A stretch of DNA of 50,465 nucleotides from RGIG4034 sp045628945 (GCA_045628945.1 JAZQQG010000004.1:1-50465); one strand, 5' to 3'; shown: positions 33,413-42,629, counted from the stretch's first letter. A program made the numbers and translations. Notes: generated by a model not told the origin, from the letters alone.

Positions 33413-34713
33413 CGGAAGGTATCCTCCTTCTTATAAGCATTGCTTCGGACATATACACTCAATGACACTATGCTGGTAATGATGAATATTATCAAGCTGA
33501 CTGCCGCGCCGATTGAATAGTAATTGTTGTCAATCGACAGATTATATAACCAGTTAATCAGAAGGTCAGTGTCACTGGCCAAAAAATAACCTTCATTGTA
33601 CAGTCCGCCTCTTAGGAAATAGAAGATACCAAAATTATTGAAGTTCCCCACAAAGCTGGTGATCAGGACCGGTGTCGTGGAAAAGATTACAAAGGGTAAG
33701 GTGATTTTTGTAAATTGTTTCCACTTCGTGGCCCCATCAATGCTTGCGGCATCGTACAAATCCGCATTCATGTTTGAGAGAATTCCGGTCGCCAGAAGCA
33801 TGGAGGTAGGAACACTAATCCAGGCATTTACCAACAGGCCGATAATCTTTGCCTTAATTCCTGCATCAATATCCAGGAATCCAATCGGGTTGCCACCGCT
33901 TAACTTAATATAATAGTTAATCGGCCCGCCATAAGAAAACATAAACTTAAATCCCACCAGGGTAATAAATCCGGGAACGGCATAGGCAATAATGGGAAAG
34001 GCTCTCCAGAAGCGCTTACCCTTTACACACTTTTTATTCAGCAATAACGCTAACCCCAGGCCACCGAAATAGTTAAGCGCCGTAGCAAGCAATGCCCAGA
34101 TGATGTTCCACGTCAATATTTTGCCAAGAGTTGCCTTGATTTCCGTTAGTCGCAGAATTTTGGCAAAATTTCCGAACCCGATCCAGTCAACCAGTTCCGG
34201 CGGGATGTAATCACCTCCGTAATTGGTAAACGCAATCAGTATCATAAAAATAATCGGGAGTATATTAAATACAAGAACTCCTGTTACCGGAAGCATCAAT
34301 GCAACCTTATAGAACTTTTTATCAAAATATACTCTTACTGCCCGAAGGAAGCCCGGTAGTTCCTTCCCCTGTCTCAGACAGTTCTCGCTGTCCCTTGCAT
34401 CGCGAATATTGGACAAATACATCAACACAAAGGCTACAGTAATGATAAATGCCAATATTCCTTTGAGCATCATCATAATGGAATTATCGCCCTTAATTCC
34501 CAACCACGCATCGCCTTTCACGGTTCCCAATGTGAAAAAACCATGCATATCACGTCCACCGGACAGAATCATATAGGTGATATAGGCTGCCAGAGTCCCA
34601 ATATAGATTAATCCCTTTACCCATTGCTTCGTCAGAAACTGACCGGAGCCCATTAGTATCGCGGATGCGATTCCTGCTCGAGCGGGATGTTTTTTTCTTT
34701 CATTCTTTTCCAT
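33409..34713 (-). CDS. malF: Maltodextrin ABC transporter permease, MalF type
   Basis: A 434-residue permease with about eight membrane segments, including an extra N-terminal pair (GLIYIGTLAAYITYMILS) as in other MalF proteins. The EAA motif reads DAASIDGATKWKQFTKITLP. It forms the translocation channel with MalG. Its stop overlaps the malG start, and it starts 10 nt after the binding-protein gene. Confidence 0.9.
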   Translation of the reverse strand: MEKNERKKHPARAGIASAILMGSGQFLTKQWVKGLIYIGTLAAYITYMILSGGRDMHGFFTLGTVKGDAWLGIKGDNSIMMMLKGILAFIITVAFVLMYLSNIRDARDSENCLRQGKELPGFLRAVRVYFDKKFYKVALMLPVTGVLVFNILPIIFMILIAFTNYGGDYIPPELVDWIGFGNFAKILRLTEIKATLGKILTWNIIWALLATALNYFGGLGLALLLNKKCVKGKRFWRAFPIIAYAVPGFITLVGFKFMFSYGGPINYYIKLSGGNPIGFLDIDAGIKAKIIGLLVNAWISVPTSMLLATGILSNMNADLYDAASIDGATKWKQFTKITLPFVIFSTTPVLITSFVGNFNNFGIFYFLRGGLYNEGYFLASDTDLLINWLYNLSIDNNYYSIGAAVSLIIFIITSIVSLSVYVRSNAYKKEDTFR

Positions 34714-34723
34714 AAATAGCCCT

Positions 34724-36196
34724 TTATTCTGCTAACGTATAGACCGCATCATATACATCCTTGCTGACCTGATCCAAAGCCCGCTGATATTCTTCGATCG
34801 TAAGATACTTCTCATTCTCTCCTGCTTTTTCCCTGAAGGAGTCCTTGGCGACATCACCCATAAGCGTCTGACTGGGAGTCCATATCTGATCCACTGCTTT
34901 AATGGAAGGCATCAGATAGATTCGGCCTGCCGCTAAACTGGCAAAAATCATATCTGTAGTCCCGCCTGATACCGCGGCCACATCTGACCGGGTAGGTGCA
35001 ATGCCAAGCATATCCATTCGCATCTGAATCATCTCATAACCGGTAGCAAAGTTGACAAATTCTATGCAGGCTTCCTTGTGCTTGGTATAAGAACTGATTC
35101 CGTATCCGTTTACTCCACCCATAACAACCGAATCAATCCAGTCATCGGCTTCCATATCTGCGCTATCCTTGGAGAGATTTCCGTCCTTGGGAAGCTTACC
35201 GGGCAGTTCAACCATCTTCATATTCTCTTTTGCCTTAGCATAGGCATCTGCCTCACTTAATCCAGCCGCCTCATACTGAAGCGCAAGCTTCTGGACAAAC
35301 AAAACATAGGTATCCGGTGTAGACACTGCAGTAAAATAGGTTCCGTCTGCAACCTTTTCATATCGGTTGGAGGTAATTGTATCATCAATACATCCTTCGT
35401 CCATAAGTGCTGCCATCTGTTTCAAGGCTCGAAGCCCCAATGCTGCGTCCCCGGATCCAAATCCGACATCTCTGGAATCCAGACTTCCGTCCGCCTGTTT
35501 TCCAAAGACATATCCTCCATAGGAAAAAATGAACTCTCCATTCAGATACAGATTGTTAAAAGAAGTCATAAAACCATACTGCGAGTCCTTATTGGTACTG
35601 GTATCATGGTCACGCAGTTCCTTGGAATAAGCATAGAGGTCGTTCCAGTTCTCAAAGAAATCGGGAATCTGGTTCTGATTGTCATCCCACTTGCTCTGCC
35701 AATTCTCCGGCAGCCTGTCCTCACGGTAAAAGAGCATTGGCTCCTGAATATTTACCGGAATTCCACAACAGTAGGTTTTGTCGTCGACTTTAATTCGGAA
35801 GGCATCCCAGGCCTGTTCCGGAATGTATTGATAGCAATCAAATGTCTCGATATCCAGCGGAAGAATGTGTTTGTCCGCAGCATAGGTCATAAGCTTATCA
35901 TTTGCCTGGTATAAGACATCCGGTCCATATCCATAAGGTCCGTTTTCGGCCAAATTGGTGTACTCATCCATATTGGCATCTACCGCCTGGATTCCCTTAT
36001 CCTTATAGGCCTCATTAAAGGCTGCAATTAGTGCATCCAGGTATCCTTCCTTCTTAGCGGTATCATTTTCCAGAATACGCAGAACAATCGTGTCCTTCGC
36101 CTTCTTCTCTTTACCGCAACCGGTCAGGCCACCCAATAGTCCTACCGATATAATACCTATCATCGCCATGGAACATAATCTTTTGATGTTAATCAT
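34724..36196 (-). CDS. Maltodextrin-binding lipoprotein (extracellular solute-binding family 1)
   Basis: A 490-residue lipoprotein. The signal peptide ends in the lipobox LTGC (Cys27), anchoring it outside the membrane. The mature part is a type 1 solute-binding protein (TIVLRILENDTAKKEGYLDA, GVNGYGISSYTKHKEACIEF). It captures substrate for the MalF/MalG channel. It overlaps the end of the GH13 gene by 8 nt, which suggests coupled translation. Confidence 0.9.
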   Translation of the reverse strand: MINIKRLCSMAMIGIISVGLLGGLTGCGKEKKAKDTIVLRILENDTAKKEGYLDALIAAFNEAYKDKGIQAVDANMDEYTNLAENGPYGYGPDVLYQANDKLMTYAADKHILPLDIETFDCYQYIPEQAWDAFRIKVDDKTYCCGIPVNIQEPMLFYREDRLPENWQSKWDDNQNQIPDFFENWNDLYAYSKELRDHDTSTNKDSQYGFMTSFNNLYLNGEFIFSYGGYVFGKQADGSLDSRDVGFGSGDAALGLRALKQMAALMDEGCIDDTITSNRYEKVADGTYFTAVSTPDTYVLFVQKLALQYEAAGLSEADAYAKAKENMKMVELPGKLPKDGNLSKDSADMEADDWIDSVVMGGVNGYGISSYTKHKEACIEFVNFATGYEMIQMRMDMLGIAPTRSDVAAVSGGTTDMIFASLAAGRIYLMPSIKAVDQIWTPSQTLMGDVAKDSFREKAGENEKYLTIEEYQRALDQVSKDVYDAVYTLAE

Positions 36197-37841
36197 GTAT
36201 TACAATCCCTCCATCCTTCATTAAAACAAAATGTCTCTGAGGTATATTCATTTCCAATCGAAGCTTACGCTTTCTGTTTGAATTTTCCAGTACCAGAGTG
36301 TCCTTATCGGCATATATCCTTACCCTGCCTTCCGCCGTTTTCTCTTTTCTGCGGATCTCGGCAAGCTTGGTAAGCAGCTGATATATGTCCTTACATTCCC
36401 CTTCTCGGTCGGCCTTAGTCCAATCCATACATCTTCTGCAATCCGGATCGAAGCCTCCCCAGGTAAGATTCTCTGTTCCATAGAAGATGCAGGGCACCCC
36501 GGGAAACAGATACAAAAGGGTCAGGGCCGCCTTCATCTTATATCGGTCCTTTCCGACCTCCTTGAAAAAACGATGTGTATCATGACTGTCTAACAGATTT
36601 AACATCATGTGATTCACGGTATCCGTATTTCTCATAAGGATGGTATTCAGCTTATTGGCCGTTTCTTCGGCATTATGGTCTCCTGTCGCAAAATAGTCCA
36701 GACAGGTCTTCGTAAATGCGTAGTTCATAATGCTGTCATACTGGTCACCACGCAGATTGGAATTGGCATCATGCCAGTTTTCTCCGATAATAACTGCATC
36801 CTTTTTGGCTCCTTTTACCGCAAGGCGGAAGCGTCTCCAAAAATAATGACTTACCTCATCCGATACGTCAAGTCTCCAGCCGTCAATATCATATTCCGTT
36901 ATATAATGAGTAGCGATATCCAACAGGTATTGTTGCACTTCCTCATTGGAGGTATTGAATTTTGGCATATATTTACAAGATGCAAAGGTTTCATAATTAC
37001 TGTGGGCGGCATTGATTTCCTCGCCCTTTATCACAAACCAGTCATAATAGGAAGAGGCCTTTCCCTTCTCCAATACATCCTGAAATTCTGCAAGTCTATC
37101 GCTGCAATGATTAAACACTGCATCCAATACAATTCGAATTCCTTTTTTATGAGCCTTCGTAACCAGCTCCTTAAGATCTTCATTGGTTCCGAACTGTCGG
37201 TCCACTTGGTAATAATCTGCTATATCATACTTATGGTTTGAGATCGATCGGAAAATCGGTGTCAGATAGATGGCATTACAGCCAAAGCTTTTGATATAGT
37301 CCAGTTTTTGGATGATTCCTCTAAGATCTCCGCCTGCAAAGGTTTTGGGATGAGGAGTATCTCCCCAGGTACAATTAATGTATCCTTGATCCTTTTTTTC
37401 ATCCCCCATCTTGAAGCGATCCACAAATATCTGATAGAAGCACGCTGTCTTCATCCATGGAACACATTCAAGAACATCCGCCTTGTTAATATACGGATAT
37501 TGGAAAAAATTATAAAAGCCCATTTTGAAATTATAGGTCCGCGTAGGTCCGTCCTCTGAATAATAGAACTGCTCCGTTCCATCATCTATGTAAAATACAT
37601 AGGCCAAACGGGTATCTTTCAGAGTCAGCCTAACCTCATAGAAATCAAAAAGGTCTGTGGTATACGCCTTCTCCATATCTGCGATTTTCTGGCGTGTTCC
37701 TATCACATATTTGCTCTCATACAGAACCTGCGCGCGGACCAAATCTCCTTTGGCCGCACGCAGTCTCAATACTATTTCATTCTCTGAAACAGGAAAGCAA
37801 TAGGATGAATCCACGATGTGTAATAACGCGTAGGAATTCAT
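36189..37841 (-). CDS. Intracellular GH13 alpha-glycosidase (neopullulanase/cyclomaltodextrinase-like)
   Basis: A 550-residue GH13 enzyme without a signal peptide, so cytoplasmic. A short N-terminal beta domain (about 1-125) precedes the barrel with the conserved regions VLDAVFNHC, DGWRLDVSDEV (nucleophile Asp), IIGENWHD (acid Glu) and NLLDSHDTHRFF (third Asp). It probably cleaves imported maltodextrins. GGGGAG lies a few bases before the ATG, 15 nt after the lipoprotein gene; it is the second gene of the operon. Confidence 0.92.
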   Translation of the reverse strand: MNSYALLHIVDSSYCFPVSENEIVLRLRAAKGDLVRAQVLYESKYVIGTRQKIADMEKAYTTDLFDFYEVRLTLKDTRLAYVFYIDDGTEQFYYSEDGPTRTYNFKMGFYNFFQYPYINKADVLECVPWMKTACFYQIFVDRFKMGDEKKDQGYINCTWGDTPHPKTFAGGDLRGIIQKLDYIKSFGCNAIYLTPIFRSISNHKYDIADYYQVDRQFGTNEDLKELVTKAHKKGIRIVLDAVFNHCSDRLAEFQDVLEKGKASSYYDWFVIKGEEINAAHSNYETFASCKYMPKFNTSNEEVQQYLLDIATHYITEYDIDGWRLDVSDEVSHYFWRRFRLAVKGAKKDAVIIGENWHDANSNLRGDQYDSIMNYAFTKTCLDYFATGDHNAEETANKLNTILMRNTDTVNHMMLNLLDSHDTHRFFKEVGKDRYKMKAALTLLYLFPGVPCIFYGTENLTWGGFDPDCRRCMDWTKADREGECKDIYQLLTKLAEIRRKEKTAEGRVRIYADKDTLVLENSNRKRKLRLEMNIPQRHFVLMKDGGIVIHD

Positions 37842-37856
37842 GATATTCTCCCCATC

Positions 37857-38909
37857 TTACTTGGTTACCGTAATGGTCATCGCATCAATATCTGCGGTAA
37901 AGATAAAGGTTCCGGCCTCCTTTACCTTGACATTGTCAGCTTCCTCCAAAAACGCCTTCGACTCTTCTGCAACACTACTGTATTTCATGCCAAGTCCGGT
38001 ATCTTCTCCATCCTGCCAAATCATGAAATAAAGCTCGGTTCCGGCCTCCAGTTCCATTTCAATGCTGAATCTGTTGGTATCAGCCTCTCTGGTAAGCTCC
38101 TTGTTCTCAGACCAATCCGCAACCCAGCTACCCTTTACGACTACGGAAGAATTTTCATTGGGCACAAACGGAGCATCATCCGACTCTTCTACTGCACCCT
38201 TCGGATCGCCATTTCTAACAATGGTGATTCTGTCCAAAGAAGCATTGTCCGGATCGGTAACGATTGTAATAGTGTAGTTTCCGTCCATAATTACATTCAC
38301 ATTAGATGTGGAAGGGCTTCCTCCGAGTCCGCCACCATTTTCAAACATGGTTGCATCGAGGTCTGTGAACTTGCCATAGCCTCTCTGGTCGGCCCAATCA
38401 TGATCATGAATGACCTGGAACTGATCCCCTTTGAATAAGTCTACGGTAAGCGTAAACTCATTGACAGCATTTCCGGTTGCCACAAAGGTTACCAACGCAT
38501 CCTCACATCCATTGTTCCAGTTGCTTAACGCAAGGGCTTCACCTTTTCCTTTTCCAACGATTGTCCAGGTTCTCGTATCTTCCGTCACCTGGTTGCTCTT
38601 GAAGCTGGCATACAGTGTGATATCCTCACCAATGGTTTCCTTGGTCAGATTCTTCTGACTGGACGCAAGAAAGGTCGGGGTTGCATACCAGCCAAGGAAT
38701 GTCTGTCCCTCTGCCACTTCGTACGCTTCATATCCGGTTACGGTACTTCCTTCTGTGATGGTAAGCTTACCAAGCTCCTCTGTTCCATTCATAAAGGTAA
38801 CCGTCACTTCCTTCTTGGTCTCTTTCTTGGAACCACATCCACAAGCAAGTACAACGGTTGTCATACATAGTACTAATGCTGTTAATAATTTTTTTAGTTG
38901 CTTTTTCAT
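37857..38909 (-). CDS. Surface lipoprotein with starch-binding-like beta domains
   Basis: A 350-residue lipoprotein. The signal peptide ends with a lipobox around CGC (about 23-25). A 35-105 region resembles the InlB/Listeria-Bacteroides repeat (GQTFLGWYATPTF). Two repeated beta-sandwich modules (about 110-235 and 245-350) follow, with aromatic residues and the pattern TITIVTDPDNASLDRITIVR / TFIFTADIDAMTITVTK, similar to SusE/SusF-type or CBM26-like starch-binding modules. As first gene of the maltodextrin operon it probably holds alpha-glucan at the surface. The exact CBM family cannot be assigned. AGGAGG precedes the ATG. Confidence 0.8.
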   Translation of the reverse strand: MKKQLKKLLTALVLCMTTVVLACGCGSKKETKKEVTVTFMNGTEELGKLTITEGSTVTGYEAYEVAEGQTFLGWYATPTFLASSQKNLTKETIGEDITLYASFKSNQVTEDTRTWTIVGKGKGEALALSNWNNGCEDALVTFVATGNAVNEFTLTVDLFKGDQFQVIHDHDWADQRGYGKFTDLDATMFENGGGLGGSPSTSNVNVIMDGNYTITIVTDPDNASLDRITIVRNGDPKGAVEESDDAPFVPNENSSVVVKGSWVADWSENKELTREADTNRFSIEMELEAGTELYFMIWQDGEDTGLGMKYSSVAEESKAFLEEADNVKVKEAGTFIFTADIDAMTITVTK

Positions 38910-38925
38910 ACAAATCCTCCTATAA

Positions 38926-38960
38926 TTGGCTTAACCGTTTAACTTAATCGGTTAAGCCAA
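38926..38960. promoter_or_regulatory. Nested LacI-type operator of the maltodextrin operon
   Basis: A 12-bp perfect inverted repeat: TTGGCTTAACCG (38926-38937) and CGGTTAAGCCAA (38949-38960). Inside it lie two near-palindromic 12-mers with a central CG, TTAACCGTTTAA (38931-38942) and TTAATCGGTTAA (38944-38955), each LacI-operator-like. It covers the start region of the minus-strand promoter and lies upstream of the LacI gene at 39128, its likely ligand-controlled partner. Confidence 0.8.
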
Positions 38961-38988
38961 TAGTAGCATTACAAAAAATGGCTGTCAA
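38960..38988 (-). promoter_or_regulatory. Promoter of the maltodextrin operon
   Basis: Minus strand: perfect TTGACA (38983-38988), 17-nt spacer, TACTAT (38960-38965). The operator begins at the last -10 base, so repressor binding would block initiation or early elongation. Confidence 0.85.
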
Positions 38989-39127
38989 CAGCAGAATTTT
39001 CGCTTTCTTGCGTGTTTAATGATTGTTAAGTAAGTGCAACTTCTGCAAAGTGCATAAGCACCGCAATTACGATAATGACAAGTTAAAAAATTAAGTGAAA
39101 ATTAAGCAAGAAATCCGAGGAGGAACC

Positions 39128-40006
39128 ATGGAAAAGAAAGTCACCGTCAGAGATGTGGCCCGCGAAGCCGGCGTATCGGTCGCTACCGTCTCCTACATTA
39201 TGAATGATCGAAAAGACCAGAAGATCAGCGAAGATACCCGGAAAAAGGTGCTTCAAATTGCCAATCTTTTGAATTATCGCCCCAGCCATGCCGCTAAATC
39301 CCTGGCCACCGGCAAAACGAACCTGATTGGCTTATCCTACATGCTTACGCCCGACACCCCAACCCGCAATATGGAAATAAGCATTCTTGTGAATCACTTG
39401 ATTGAACGGCTAAATCGGATGAATTACAATGTTATTTTTATCAGCCCATCGGAGGAAAACCATCATCTGTCAATGAATGATATTATTGACGGTATCATTG
39501 CCATTGATCTTCCCGATGGAAAGTTCCGGTTGCTGGCAGATCGTTTTCTGGTTCCGATTATCAGTGTTGATATGAAGGTGGATGATCCTCTCTTCTACCA
39601 AATCTATACCGACTATCCGGCTAAGATTGCAGAAGCACAGGAACTTCTTGGCACAGATGCTTTGCTCATTATGGATGAATTTACCAATGAAAAAATGCAG
39701 TCGAGTATTGAGGCAGCCTTAGTCAATTCCAACGTCCTCCTTCACAATCAAATAGATGAACCGTTCCTGCAAACCCTCCGCACTCGGAAAGCAATCGTTA
39801 TCAGCAACTATCTGGCGCTCCTTCTATGCCCATACATGAATTCGGACAACATGTGTGTCATTACCTCTGAAGACCATACCACAATGCTTCCCCATGGTGT
39901 TCGCTCCATCCAGATTGACACCGACAGAAAAGCGAATCTCTGCATCAATATTCTAATGAATGCCATCGACCGGAAATTTGATGTTGCTCACGAATTCCCT
40001 TTATAA
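39128..40006 (+). CDS. LacI-family regulator of the maltodextrin operon, short effector domain
   Basis: A 292-residue LacI-type repressor, about 40 residues shorter than usual. The N-terminal helix-turn-helix and hinge (KKVTVRDVAREAGVSVATVS, about 1-65) are complete. The effector domain is recognisable (DIIDGIIAIDLPDG, IPIISVDM) but compact: the region between the two lobes after LFYQIYTDYP lacks the usual length. I use the ATG at 39128 with GAGGAGG 4 nt upstream. Divergent location and the facing operator make it the probable repressor of the mal genes. Terminator follows at 40066. Confidence 0.88.
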   Translation: MEKKVTVRDVAREAGVSVATVSYIMNDRKDQKISEDTRKKVLQIANLLNYRPSHAAKSLATGKTNLIGLSYMLTPDTPTRNMEISILVNHLIERLNRMNYNVIFISPSEENHHLSMNDIIDGIIAIDLPDGKFRLLADRFLVPIISVDMKVDDPLFYQIYTDYPAKIAEAQELLGTDALLIMDEFTNEKMQSSIEAALVNSNVLLHNQIDEPFLQTLRTRKAIVISNYLALLLCPYMNSDNMCVITSEDHTTMLPHGVRSIQIDTDRKANLCINILMNAIDRKFDVAHEFPL

Positions 40007-40065
40007 TATGATTCCTCAAAAATAGCGGTTCTGACAACAATATACAAGGACATATGGCAAAAAAA

Positions 40066-40098
40066 GACCTGTGAAAATTATCTTTTCACAGGTCCTTT
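40066..40098. terminator. Bidirectional terminator between the LacI gene and the zinc-ribbon gene
   Basis: GACCTGTGAAAA (40066-40077), 5-nt loop, TTTTCACAGGTC (40083-40094), flanked by A and T runs. Confidence 0.88.
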
Positions 40099-40139
40099 GC
40101 TATTATTCATTATCAACGCGTCTATGATAGACGTCAATC

Positions 40140-40667
40140 TTACTGAATAGGGAAGAAGGAATCGAATACGGGAATCTTGCCGATTAAGAACAGAGGTTTC
40201 TTCTTCTTCTGGCATACATTTACGATACCCATAATAGCCCATACCAGGAAGATGATGCTGATTAAGCTAATCAGCCAGGAAAGGATGCCGTAAGCAACGC
40301 CACGGGAATAACGTAAGGTGAACAGGCTACTTCCAACAAGCTTAAGCGGGAAGATTGCTCTTAAGATTGCCTGAAGGATTGCATCAACAATACCCCAGAT
40401 TACACCCAAAGCAAACATAATCAATCCCTGCTTGGAATGATACTGAGCAAAGGGAGACTGTCTCTTTACAAACATAGGGATAAATACTAAAGGTCCAAGA
40501 TAGGCAAGAATAGAAATTGCCATATTCTCACTTGCATCATCACCTGCAACAGGCTGTGCATAGGTCATCTGTGCTGCCGAAACAGGCTGTGCATCGGTCT
40601 TAGCTCCGCACTGAGTGCAGAACGTTGCGCCATCATTCAGGGTTGCGCCACACTGCTTACAAAACAT
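40140..40667 (-). CDS. Zinc-ribbon plus membrane domain protein (DUF4870-like)
   Basis: A 175-residue protein with an N-terminal zinc ribbon (MFCKQCGATLNDGATFCTQC), a disordered linker (about 25-45) and about three to four membrane spans (SILAYLGPLVFIPMFVKR, GLIMFALGVIWGIVDAILQ, LISLISIIFLVWAIMGIVN). The arrangement resembles DUF4870/Tic20-like proteins in Gram-positives, whose function is unknown. AGGAGG lies a few bases before the ATG, and its promoter interlocks with the GH2 promoter. Confidence 0.85.
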   Translation of the reverse strand: MFCKQCGATLNDGATFCTQCGAKTDAQPVSAAQMTYAQPVAGDDASENMAISILAYLGPLVFIPMFVKRQSPFAQYHSKQGLIMFALGVIWGIVDAILQAILRAIFPLKLVGSSLFTLRYSRGVAYGILSWLISLISIIFLVWAIMGIVNVCQKKKKPLFLIGKIPVFDSFFPIQ

Positions 40668-40724
40668 CTTTACGTCCTCCTAAAAAACATAGATAGAATT
40701 CGTGGATTTCCCACATACAATTTG

Positions 40725-40753
40725 ATTATAGCACTTGATAGGAGATGTAGCAA
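40725..40753 (-). promoter_or_regulatory. Promoter of the zinc-ribbon membrane gene
   Basis: Minus strand: TTGCTA (40748-40753), 17-nt spacer, TATAAT (40725-40730) with extended TGC upstream. Confidence 0.75.
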
Positions 40754-40763
40754 GACATACAAT
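40735..40763 (+). promoter_or_regulatory. Promoter of the GH2 gene
   Basis: TTGATA (40735-40740), 17-nt spacer, TACAAT (40758-40763). Each -35 lies in the spacer of the opposing promoter. A TATAAT at 40769 is too near the ribosome site to be the likely -10. Confidence 0.65.
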
Positions 40764-40790
40764 AGGATTATAATTTTCGGAGGTTCTCCC

Positions 40791-42626
40791 ATGTATTCCT
40801 TTGACACGAATGCGTATTCACAATATCCGCGCCCCTTACTGGTGCGGGATTCCTTCCTGAATCTGAACGGCGAATGGACCCTCACGGTTCCGAACGCTAC
40901 TGCCGGCACGCCCGCCCGCACCATCGTGGTACCGTTCCCGGTAGAGGCACAATTCCCGGAGTTATCCGCCGACACCTATACCTACACGCGAACGTTTCGG
41001 TTGCCCGCAGGCTTCTTAAAGGGACGCCTGCTCCTGCATTTCGGCGCAGTGGATCAGATTGCCGAAGTCTATGTGGATGACCGCCTCTACGGCCGTCACG
41101 AAGGGGGATATCTTCCTTTTACCCTCGACATCACCGACTGTTTGTCGGAGGACCCTGCCGGTGTGGACAGCTCGATAGAATCCCTGGTGCATACGCTTCG
41201 CGTGGAAGTAACCGACACGCTCTCCCATATCTACCCCTGGGGCAAGCAAAAAAAGAACCGCGGAGGCATGTGGTACACCCCCGTTTCGGGCATTTGGCAG
41301 ACCGTTTGGTTAGAAAGTGTTTCCAACCTCCATATTGATAAACTGGTCATCACCCCCGGTTTGGATTCTCTGCTGCTTCGCATCGAGGCGGCAGGAATTA
41401 ATGCCAGGAGAACAGCTGCCGATGGGAACGAGACCTCCGGTGGTAAGGTCGAAGGTGTCAAAACTCAATGCATCGATATCACTGTCTACGCTCCGGTCAC
41501 GAATGCCGCCTCACCGGTTACCGATCATCTGTCCGATGCACCGCTCCTTCATCTGCAGCTTCCGTTTGACCGGCATTCCGTTGCGGCACAGACAACCCTT
41601 AAAATCCCGAATCCGCTTCATTGGACGCCCGAAACCCCGACGCTCTACCCCCTTCGTATTACACTGGGGACCGATTCGGTACTCTCCTACTTTGCGCTTC
41701 GCACCGTCTCCATCGGAGAGATTCGCGGGCAAAAAAGAATTCTGCTCAACGGGCAGCCTTATTTTTTCCACGGGGTACTCGACCAGGGCTACTTTGCGAG
41801 AGGCATCTACACCGCCGACTCCGAAGAGGAATATCAAAAGGACATCCTTCGCATGAAGGCACTGGGCTTCAATATGCTTCGCAAGCACATCAAGATTGAA
41901 CCGGCCTGTTTCTATGAATATTGCGACCGTCTCGGCATGGTGGTCTTTCAGGATATGGTAAGCAACGGCGATTATTCTTTTCTGCGGGATACCGCTTTCC
42001 CGAACATCGGCATCCGGGCTGCCTCCGACCGAAAACCAGCGCTCACGAAGAAAACCAGAGAAACGCACAGAATCTTTGAGCAGCATATGATCGATACCGC
42101 CGCCTACCTGCATAATGTGCCCAGTATCGTCTACTATACCATTTTTAATGAAGGCTGGGGACAGTTTGATTCCAACCGTTTATACGGCGTTCTGAAGGAT
42201 CTGGAGCCCACTCGTATCATTGACTCCACCTCCGGATGGTTTCAAAAAGAAAAAAGCGATGTAGAAAGTAAGCATATCTATTTCCGTGCCATCAAGCCCC
42301 AGAAGCACGATCGACCGATTATTGTTTCGGAGTTCGGCGGCTATTCCTACCGCGTGCCGGGCCATAGCTACAGTAAAGTTAAAGCCTTTGGCTATGCTTT
42401 CTATTCTTCGACAGAGGCGCTCTCGGACGCAATCCGAAGGCTCTACGAGGAGGAAGTGATTCCCTACATCGAGCGAGGCCTGTGCGGCGCCGTCTATACA
42501 CAGCTCTCCGACGTGGAGGATGAAATCAACGGCTTCTATACCTATGACCGGGAGGTTCTGAAGGTTCTCCCCGAGGCAATGACGGCAGTGGCCGATGGAA
42601 TCCGCGATGCAATGAGTAAAATCTAA
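40791..42626 (+). CDS. Glycoside hydrolase family 2 enzyme
   Basis: A 611-residue GH2 protein without signal peptide. A sugar-binding jelly-roll domain (about 1-185; YTYTRTFRLPAGFLKGRLLL, HEGGYLPFTLDITD) and an immunoglobulin-like domain lead to a TIM barrel (about 310-600). The acid/base Glu is E454 in FNEGWGQFD and the nucleophile is E514 in VSEFGGYSY. It hydrolyses beta-linked galactose, glucuronic acid or mannose residues in family members; which sugar is unclear. It is short for a beta-galactosidase. I use the ATG at 40791 with GGAGG 7 nt upstream. GH13 follows with its own promoter. Confidence 0.92.
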   Translation: MYSFDTNAYSQYPRPLLVRDSFLNLNGEWTLTVPNATAGTPARTIVVPFPVEAQFPELSADTYTYTRTFRLPAGFLKGRLLLHFGAVDQIAEVYVDDRLYGRHEGGYLPFTLDITDCLSEDPAGVDSSIESLVHTLRVEVTDTLSHIYPWGKQKKNRGGMWYTPVSGIWQTVWLESVSNLHIDKLVITPGLDSLLLRIEAAGINARRTAADGNETSGGKVEGVKTQCIDITVYAPVTNAASPVTDHLSDAPLLHLQLPFDRHSVAAQTTLKIPNPLHWTPETPTLYPLRITLGTDSVLSYFALRTVSIGEIRGQKRILLNGQPYFFHGVLDQGYFARGIYTADSEEEYQKDILRMKALGFNMLRKHIKIEPACFYEYCDRLGMVVFQDMVSNGDYSFLRDTAFPNIGIRAASDRKPALTKKTRETHRIFEQHMIDTAAYLHNVPSIVYYTIFNEGWGQFDSNRLYGVLKDLEPTRIIDSTSGWFQKEKSDVESKHIYFRAIKPQKHDRPIIVSEFGGYSYRVPGHSYSKVKAFGYAFYSSTEALSDAIRRLYEEEVIPYIERGLCGAVYTQLSDVEDEINGFYTYDREVLKVLPEAMTAVADGIRDAMSKI

Positions 42627-42629
42627 ATC

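Noticed and set aside
40769..40774. TATAAT as the GH2 -10
   Set aside because: It would place the transcript start within the ribosome site; TTGATA-17-TACAAT fits better.
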